Below are positions 1-5,026 of a DNA stretch of 5,026 bases, one piece after another. The stretch spans positions 1 to 5,026 of the forward strand of contig JAJAYG010000251.1 of NCBI GenBank assembly GCA_026786335.1. Reading direction: 5' to 3'. The notes beneath the pieces are model-generated. The model was not told the DNA's origin, made no database searches, and saw only the letters and a list, made by a program, of their open reading frames with translations. Within the stretch, counting starts at the first letter, position 1; each line of letters begins with the position of its first letter. The position numbers and the translations under genes were made by a program. The DNA is from Chitinophagales bacterium. GTDB lineage: Bacteria; Bacteroidota; Bacteroidia; Chitinophagales; UBA10324.

Positions 1-1
1 C

Positions 2-160
2 AGCACTGTTACATTCAACGGAACTGTATTTACTTCCACCTCGGGGCTCTTTACTGCAAAAGGAACTTTTACTTTCAAGGGCGGCACATTTAATCATAAC
101 AACGGCACAGTCTTCTTCATAAAATCATCAGGTACTAAAGCAACTTTAAAAGGAAGTTAA
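2..160 (+). pseudogene. Upstream part of the same reading frame, ended by an in-frame TAA
   Basis: Positions 2-157 encode 52 residues in the same frame as the long downstream reading. They include a GTFNHNNGTVFF stretch followed by a Gly/Thr/Lys-rich segment ending LKGS, then TAA. Bacteroidota beta-repeat proteins typically read GTFN-NGTV-F-G, then a short polar link, then an NFYN-(V/L) strand. Here that order is completed only across the stop, with NFYNVEFN at 182-205. The fragment therefore looks like the interrupted N-terminal side of the same protein and not the natural end of a separate gene. No frame change is needed to join the two parts; one substitution in the stop codon would do it. 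The left end is cut by the window edge. It could alternatively be the true C-terminus of a neighbouring paralogue, which I consider unlikely. Confidence 0.65.
158..160 (+). other. In-frame TAA interrupting the giant reading frame
   Basis: The codons run AAA GGA AGT TAA GCC ACA AAT. Frame 2 is open on both sides, and the protein pattern is continuous across the site. A single change to CAA, AAA, GAA or TCA would restore a polar residue. No other in-frame TAA, TAG or TGA occurs in about 1,670 codons, so codon reassignment is not supported. Confidence 0.85.
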
Positions 161-1015
161 GCCACAAATCTTCTTACAGTAAATTTCTATAATGTCGAGT
201 TCAATTCGGCCACCGGAACTTCAACCACTTTCAAGATCAGCTATCTCACTTTAGTAGTGAATAATGAAATTAAAATTTCGGGTACAAAAAGTTTATTCAT
301 TGATAACACTTCCACTTCTTCGATCACGCTTCTTGGAAATCTGCTATCACAGAATGCTGCTACCGATGGAGGCGGAAGTATTTTAATTACGATCAGCGGA
401 TCGGGTAAACAAAAAATTGAAGACAATCAAACCGGCAGCAATTATGGAAGATTGCCTTCTTTAAAAATCAATAAAACAAATGATACGCTTTCGCTTGTAG
501 GCGAATTCGGTTTGGGCACAGGTAAATCATGGGAATATGTAAATGGAAATGTGAATGCGGGAACTTCAAAAGTTTATTGCTTTGGGCAAAACACACTTAC
601 AAATTCTTCTTCATTACCCATGAATTTTTATGACATGGAATTTGCGGGAAATGATAATACCATCAACAAGACTGTAACAATCAACCATACTTGCTTTACA
701 TCGGGCACAACCGATTGTAAGATTAATGGAGGTGTAACCAGCGGTACACTTGAATTGATTGGAGACCTGCAGTGGAATAATTCTTCTGCAGCAAATTTTG
801 GGAATGTATCATGGAAAATTTCAGGAATTAATATTCAAACTTTTACCGGTTCGGTTACTCCTGTATTTAGTAAAATGGAAATCAATAAGAGTGATAAATA
901 TTTCATTCTTAAAAAAGCAATCTCAATTTCAAGTCAACTTACAATGACAAATGGTTTCATTGTTTCAGATTCAATTAATACGGTAACCATTCAAAACGGC
1001 GCAACAATTTTAAAT
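161..1015 (+). other. Divergent beta-strand repeat region (N-terminal adhesin-like part)
   Basis: This roughly 285-residue stretch is rich in Thr, Ser, Asn, Gly and Ile and alternates hydrophobic and polar residues as beta-solenoid or stacked beta proteins do. A recurring strand is visible four times: NFYNVEFN (182-205), LPSLKINK (452-475), NFYDMEFAGND (623-655) and FSKMEINKSD (866-895). It is often preceded by a Gly-rich turn such as GSGKQKI or SGINIQTF. The copies are degenerate and unevenly spaced. Such repeats are common in large secreted proteins of Bacteroidota and usually act as stalk or adhesion segments; no enzymatic motif is seen. Confidence 0.6.
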
Positions 1016-4000
1016 GCCTCGGCAACCAGTTTCATAAGGGGTTCAGTAAAAAAGATTGGCAATAGTGCTTTTAAATTTCCTATTGGTGTGGGATGGAAAT
1101 ACAGGCCCATTGAAATTTCGGCACCGGCTTTAGCAACCGATATTTTTACTGCTACGTATTACAGCAGTGCGCAAAATTTTGGAACTAATAAAGATGTATC
1201 ACTCACTTACCTGAGCGGTTGCGAATACTGGAATCTTGTGCGCACTGCAGGAGCTTCATCTGTGACTGTTCAATTATTATGGGATAACCTAACCTGTGAT
1301 ATTGATACGCTGCCAACACTTCGAATTGCAAAATATAATTCATCAACACTCAAGTGGAACAATACCGGCGGTGTAACTACAACGGGAGATTCTTTGAATG
1401 GAAACGTAATTACCAACGCTGCACAAAGTGCATTCGGTTATTTTGTGATTGCAAAAAGTTCTCAGTTACCTGTTGTAAATGAGGGAAACAATATCACTGC
1501 ATGTGCGGGCACCAGAATTAAACTGGGAGGAAATCCAACTGCAAGCGGAGGCACACCCACTTACAATTATACGTGGACTCCAACTACCAATGTAGATTCT
1601 GCCAATGCCGCAAACTCATTTGTTACAGTTTATAGCTCTATGGATTTTGTGGTAACTGTTATTGATAAAGATAATGCAATTGTTAGCGACACCATTCATG
1701 TTACAGTAAACTCTTCACCGATTGTAAATGCCGGAGCCGATCGGGTTGTTACCATTGGGGGCAGCACAGTATTAGGCGGAACTCCTGCTGTTACGGGCGG
1801 CAACTTGCCCTATACCTACTTGTGGAGTCCTTCAGCATATCTTGTTCAAAATAATATTGAGCATCCTGCAGCAATACCATTTTCAAATATGGCTTATTCC
1901 TTACAGGCAACCGATGCAAATGGCTGCACTGGAAATGATATTGTAAATGTGTTATTAAATATTCCATCTCTGGGAAGAGCGGGAATGTTCGGGTTACTGG
2001 CTGCTGATTCCATCATTTGCAATAACACAATTCTGGTAAGCACAAAAGTGGGCTCACGAAAATTTATTTCAGAAAATATTCATTCAACTGATACAATTAC
2101 AATCAATTCAAATTACGATAGTCTGGCAATTGCTGACCTTGATTCTGCAATAATAAAAATAAAATCAATTAATGGAATTGCAATTACCCCTGAGCTGGGA
2201 GGCGCTACCCTTTACTCGGGTTTTTACAAAACTGATTTAAAGGCAACAATTAACGGAACACTTACATTAAGTGGTAATGCGCAATCAGTTTTTATTTTCA
2301 ATTTGAATGATTCATTGGTTATTAGTGATGGAGCTGAAATAAAATTGGATGGCATCAATCGCTCGCAGGTATTATTCAGAGTTGGAAAAGAAATGATCGT
2401 GAACGGAAATGTAAATCTTGCTGTAAATATTCTTGCAGAGAAAAACATTATAGGTGGTGCAATCAACAATGCAACACTTATGAGCAAAGGAAAAATAATT
2501 ATTGAAAGCGGAACCTTCTCACCTTCTGTTTACGAAGCAAAAATTTCTTCAATATCAAGAAACGATGCAGCAGAGTTTTTAGGCTACAGCTCTAGTAACG
2601 TATTGCAGCCATCGGGTCAATATCCTTCACATTTATCCGATGCAAATGTTCGGCTTCACTTGCCAACACTCAATGGAAGTGTATTTAGGTTTCCGCAAGG
2701 GGGCATCAGCAAAGAATGGAACAGCATTGACGGTTGGTATATTAGTCCTGCAGAATTACTTGATGAGAATTCTGTGCTTTATGCACCTTCTCTTTCATGT
2801 ATTGATCTGGAATCAAGAAACAAAGAAGATCAGGCAAATTTGCCTGTTGACAGATTGCTTGAACTAAAATATTGCCTGGGTGGCAGTGGAATGAAGTTGC
2901 TTTTGCCGTTAAATATTTTCACCAATATTAATTTTCAAAAAAATATTATTCAGCATGCTCTTGATCTTAAAATCAATGTTCCTTATGTAGAATTGGGAAA
3001 TGAATTTTATTTAAAAAATGCAACCTGCAATACACAACAGCCCGAAGATTATGCTGCAATTGTAAATGAATACCTCAATATGGTTCATAGTAATCCTAAT
3101 TTCAATGGAATTAAAATTGGTATTGTTGGAAGTTCATGGACAATCAAAGATGATGTTACAGATAATTCGGGTTGCCGAAGAAAAACATGGAATTCAGGAA
3201 TGCTTCCTCACCTTGCTGGCACCTTGCCGCATGATGCGATTACATTTCATCTCTATCCTGATTGTGGAATTGACAGAACAAAATCACCCAATGTTACTTT
3301 GGAAGATATACCCGTAATTTTCAATAAAGCATATTCAGTAATTGATACTTTCGCCAATCACGAGCTAAGTCTGCTCAATAGTTATCCTGATCTTGATGCA
3401 TGGGTGACAGAATATAATATGAATGAAAAGCTTTTTAAGATTCATGGCTCTTGGACACAATCGCTTTTTTTCTCAATCATTACACTCCGTATGCTTGAAT
3501 TTGAGAAAATTAAGTTCGCCACATGCCAAACCTTTGTGAATGATGCTACCCGCGGAATGTTGTTCAACAATTCAAAAGGGTATTCCCTCTTTTCTGATTT
3601 TGAAAGCATCGATCCAACCTTGTACACCCAACCATGGGCTTATACAGCATCGGGATTATCAATGAAGATGATTGCTGATGCCATGCGCTACAGCACGAAT
3701 GCAAACATGCTAAACTTTCCCAATGCTCCCAGACTTGAAAATTCAAATTATCCAACAATTTACGGATGGACATTTGATAAAGAACTTGGCGATAAGCAAT
3801 CAATACTAATTAATTTATCAGCTGAAACACAAGCAATTGACATCACTCATTTATTACCTGCTTCAGCATATGAACAAATCAGTTGTAAAAATCCATTGAC
3901 TTTTATTACAGGAAAGGTTTGGTGGAATTCGCCTTACAATGGTTATTATAATTCAGTTGAACATAACTACAGTACAAATACCAATGCACCTGCTAATTTC

Positions 4001-5026
4001 GATTCAGTAAATATTAAAATTCCTGCAAACAAATCTGTGATTTATCTGCCACCTTATTCAATCACCAGGTTGTATGTTCTCAATCAATCATCTGTTTGGT
4101 TAAGGCAAACAGATGATAACGTATGTGCAAAAGATGAAAACAGTTTTGATAAAGTTCACTCAAGCACTGCTGTTAATTTATATGCCAGCGGCGGCGCATC
4201 TTATCAATGGACCCTGGGTGATGAGGTGAGCAGTCAGCAAAGTTCAATTAGTGTTGGCAATGCTTCGGCACTCGCAAATGGTTCTTTAAAAGTTTTTGAC
4301 ACTGAGGGAAATCTTATTGGTCAAAAAAATAATATTGCGGTTGATGTGTTAACGTTGCCCGCTGTTACAGTTGTTCCAACAACCTTTTCCAATTCTAATT
4401 TTGCAAATTCATTTACTGCAACAGCAACCGGCGGAGTAAATTATAACTGGAGCCCGACTATAGGCTTAAGCAGTGTAACGGGTAATACCGTAACTATAGT
4501 TCCGCCAGCAACCAAAACATATCAGGTGATAGGTATAGCAGACAATGGATGTGCAAAAATTGCAAAAGTGGTTGCCAACATTTCACCTTCTGTTTCTATT
4601 AAATCTTCTAATGGAACAATGAAAAATTCTTTGTCGCCTCCAACTCTAACCATTTGCAATGGGGAGCCGATAACCTTATATGCCGATGGAAGTGCTGATG
4701 ATTACCAATGGTCCTCATCGGATGGAAGCATCAGCAGCACCGGGCCTTCTGTAACTTTTATTGCAGTGCAGCAAATGCTCGTTACATTAACCTCAACAGA
4801 TAATGTAAAACAAAAAACATCGCACTCGACTTTATTAATTAACCTTTCTCCAGATGTTGCAATAAAATGGCTCGATCAATACACCTGCCCTAAAACTTTT
4901 ATTACTCTCAAATCAACAATGCCGGGCTATAGCACAACCTTTAGCTGGGATGATGGAAAACCTGAAACACTTCTTTATGATTCCAAAGATTCACTGATTC
5001 CTATAGCTGAAAATTCGCCTGATACC
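161..5026 (+). CDS. Giant multidomain surface protein with DUF3494-like, GH-A-like glycosidase and PKD-like modules (partial, open at both ends)
   Basis: Frame 2 reads without a stop for 1,622 codons and leaves the window still open. Residues here are numbered from the codon at 161. Domains in order: divergent beta repeats (1-285), a Bacteroidota FPIG/Tyr-Trp module (286-434), two PKD/SprB-like repeats (435-601), a DUF3494-like solenoid (604-787), a glycoside hydrolase with C-terminal beta-sandwich (827-1307), and PKD/Ig-like modules (1318-1622). The product is probably exported and attached to or released from the cell surface. The signal peptide and any sorting domain would lie outside the window. 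The true start is not visible: the frame continues upstream of the TAA at 158-160 with the same kind of sequence, so the gene almost certainly begins left of the window. If the stop is real, possible internal starts are GTG 257, TTG 452 or ATG 620, none with a recognisable leader. No locus name can be assigned. Confidence 0.9.
1016..1462 (+). other. FPIG / Tyr-Trp beta module typical of Bacteroidota surface proteins
   Basis: The segment begins with SFIRGSVKKIG, then FKFPIGVG and YRPIEISAP. It continues with a central EYWNLVRT and ends with FGYFVIAKS. This order (FP-(I/V)-G, YRP, then E-YW-L-R, a second beta half with a Trp-Asn-(N/T)-Gly turn, and FG-F at the end) is one I recognise from many large Bacteroidota proteins, where it follows GTFN-type repeats and precedes PKD repeats or a sorting domain. 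Its function is not established; it is probably a structural beta-sandwich. The module looks complete. Confidence 0.6.
1463..1711 (+). other. PKD/SprB-like repeat 1
   Basis: About 83 residues show the usual pattern of this repeat family: an early Cys (TACAGT), an LGG then ASGGTP turn, the core strand YNYTWTP, a middle section with NAANSFVTV, and a final DTIHVTV strand. Such domains are extracellular Ig-like folds that act as spacers or adhesive units in gliding and type IX-secreted proteins. The repeat is adjacent to a second, better conserved copy. Confidence 0.75.
1712..1963 (+). other. PKD/SprB-like repeat 2
   Basis: About 84 residues open with SSPIVNAGAD, a hallmark start for these repeats. 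They continue with TVLGGTPAVTGG, the core YTYLWSP, a section ending HPAAIP, and YSLQATDANGCTG before the last strand. It aligns by eye with the preceding repeat (GGTP or GGNP turn, then Y-Y-W-(S/T)-P). It ends directly before the DUF3494-like domain. Confidence 0.8.
1970..2521 (+). other. DUF3494-like (ice-binding-protein-like) beta-solenoid domain
   Basis: The domain spans about 184 residues, the usual size of DUF3494. It begins with FGLLAADSI, matching the F-(A/G)-(V/L)-LA opening of the family. After a variable cap that includes ENIHSTDTI, it reads ELGGATLYSGFYKT, then GTLTLSGN and SVFIFNL. The family pattern at these points is LGG-TL-PGVY, then G-LTL, then VFIFQ. It continues with QVLFRVG, NILAEKNI and GKIIIESGTFS, matching the VFW-VG, NILA and AR-G-VTL-(N/S)-T strands. 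DUF3494 members fold as a right-handed beta-solenoid with a long helix; some bind ice, many are only adhesive or uncharacterised. I do not see a clear regular Thr-x-Thr ice-binding face, so ice binding should not be assumed. It sits between PKD repeats and the glycosidase. Confidence 0.8.
2522..2638 (+). other. Linker between solenoid and glycosidase
   Basis: About 39 residues contain SSISRNDAAEFLGYSSSN and LQPSGQYPSHLS. They show no recognisable domain and appear polar and flexible. The distal part (YPSHLSD) may already lead into the first strand of the TIM barrel. Confidence 0.5.
2639..4081 (+). other. Clan GH-A-like glycoside hydrolase domain: TIM barrel plus C-terminal beta-sandwich
   Basis: About 481 residues, apparently complete. 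The barrel shows FRFPQGG (2684-2704) near strand 1, where related enzymes have R-(F/Y)-PGG. VELGNEFY (2987-3010) follows, with Glu948 (3002-3004) as the predicted acid/base. ITFHLYP (3239-3259) has the His and Tyr often lining the active site. DAWVTEYN (3395-3418) has Glu1084 (3410-3412) as the predicted nucleophile, and HGSWTQSLF (3443-3469) follows. The two Glu are 136 residues apart, reasonable for clan GH-A retaining enzymes. The C-terminal part (3749-4081) is a beta-sandwich ending YLPPYSITRLYVL, as in arabinofuranosidase/heparanase-like enzymes (GH51, GH39, GH79 style). The domain should hydrolyse a polysaccharide or glycoconjugate outside the cell; family and substrate are not determinable by eye. 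Seven Cys residues in the module fit an exported, disulfide-containing protein. Confidence 0.85.
4112..4354 (+). other. Ig/PKD-like module directly after the glycosidase
   Basis: About 81 residues begin with DDNVCAKDEN and contain the core LYASGGASYQWTLGDE. They end with a strand pair around LKVFDTEGNLIG and IAVDVL. The A-SGG-A-YQW pattern is typical of Ig-like repeats in Bacteroidota extracellular proteins. It is more divergent than the repeats at 1463-1963. Confidence 0.6.
4355..4585 (+). other. PKD/Ig-like repeat with YNWSP core
   Basis: About 77 residues show an opening LPAVTVVP, the core ATGGVNYNWSPTIGLSS, and TKTYQVIGIADNGCAK before the final strand KVVANIS. This is the standard order for Bacteroidota Ig/PKD-type extracellular repeats. 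Confidence 0.75.
4586..4849 (+). other. Ig-like repeat with YQWSSSDG core
   Basis: About 88 residues contain LTICNGEPITLYADGSAD, then DDYQWSSSDGSISSTG, and later beta strands around VTFIAVQ and LVTLTSTD. The CNGEP-(I/V)-TL-A-G-A-YQW order is a common Ig-like repeat signature in this group. The function is a spacer or adhesive unit. Confidence 0.7.
4850..5026 (+). other. Start of a further Ig/PKD-like module, cut by the window edge
   Basis: About 59 residues begin PDVAIKWLDQYTCPKT and reach STTFSWDDGKPE, which resembles the W-D-DG core of PKD-type domains. The rest of the module lies beyond the window, so its boundary and type are uncertain. Confidence 0.5.

Noticed and set aside
158..160. 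Reassigned genetic code (TAA as an amino acid)
   Set aside because: Only one in-frame TAA occurs in about 1,670 codons, while CAA and CAG are both used freely, so reassignment is not supported.
241..426. Minus-strand open frame of 61 codons
   Set aside because: It lies opposite a well-conserved beta-repeat region of the long plus-strand frame, and its protein shows no domain or start context. It is an antisense shadow.
620..622. First in-frame ATG as a true gene start
   Set aside because: It falls in the middle of the repeat region, no signal peptide follows, and the same protein pattern runs far upstream of it.
2224..2487. Minus-strand open frame of 87 codons
   Set aside because: It is the reverse of the DUF3494-like domain, whose family motifs are clear on the plus strand.
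2935..2944. A-rich runs (also near 4322 and a T run near 3468) as frameshift or phase-variation sites
   Set aside because: The frame is preserved through all of them, and the protein motifs on both sides stay in phase. They are short and ordinary for AT-rich coding DNA.
2640..3317. Plus-strand frame-3 open stretches at 2640-2867 and 3066-3317
   Set aside because: Both overlap the glycosidase in another phase. The catalytic motifs read in frame 2, and these frames give no coherent protein.
3442..3803. Overlapping minus-strand open frames
   Set aside because: They lie opposite the conserved TEYN-to-beta-sandwich part of the glycosidase and overlap each other, with no domain support.
1..5026. 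Promoters, terminators, RNA genes, CRISPR arrays or insertion sequences
   Set aside because: Essentially every base is inside the coding frame. I saw no direct-repeat array, no inverted terminal repeats, no tRNA-like or rRNA-like stretch, and no intergenic gap.

Overview
The window lies inside one very long plus-strand gene. Frame 2 stays open from 161 to 5026 (1,622 codons) and runs off the right edge. It also continues to the left edge through 2-157, broken only by a single in-frame TAA at 158-160. No true start codon, signal peptide, C-terminal sorting domain, promoter, terminator or RNA gene is visible, and no second gene is supported on either strand. Composition is moderately AT-rich. 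The protein is dominated by Thr/Ser/Asn/Gly-rich beta modules of a kind typical of secreted, gliding or type IX-secreted surface proteins of Bacteroidota (Cytophagales, Chitinophagales or Flavobacteriales style). The lineage is inferred from this architecture only.

Layout in order: (a) 2-1015, divergent beta-strand repeats of the 'GTFN..NGTV.F' and 'NFY.(V/M)EF' type; (b) 1016-1462, a module opening with FPIG and a conserved Tyr-Trp core, commonly found next to such repeats; (c) 1463-1963, two PKD/SprB-like repeats; (d) 1970-2521, a domain resembling DUF3494, the beta-solenoid fold of ice-binding-protein-like proteins; (e) 2522-2638, a linker; (f) 2639-4081, an apparently complete clan GH-A-like glycoside hydrolase, with a TIM barrel carrying GNE and TEYN glutamates and a C-terminal beta-sandwich ending in a PPYSITRL strand; (g) 4112-5026, four PKD/Ig-like modules, the last cut by the window edge.

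The likely picture is a giant exported surface protein in which adhesive beta modules flank a catalytic carbohydrate-active domain, with a DUF3494 solenoid directly in front of the enzyme. It could bind a surface or glycan matrix and cut a polysaccharide there. The substrate cannot be read from the sequence. The two points most worth attention are the DUF3494 + glycosidase fusion and the lone in-frame stop near the left edge, which is either a recent nonsense mutation or a sequencing or assembly error.
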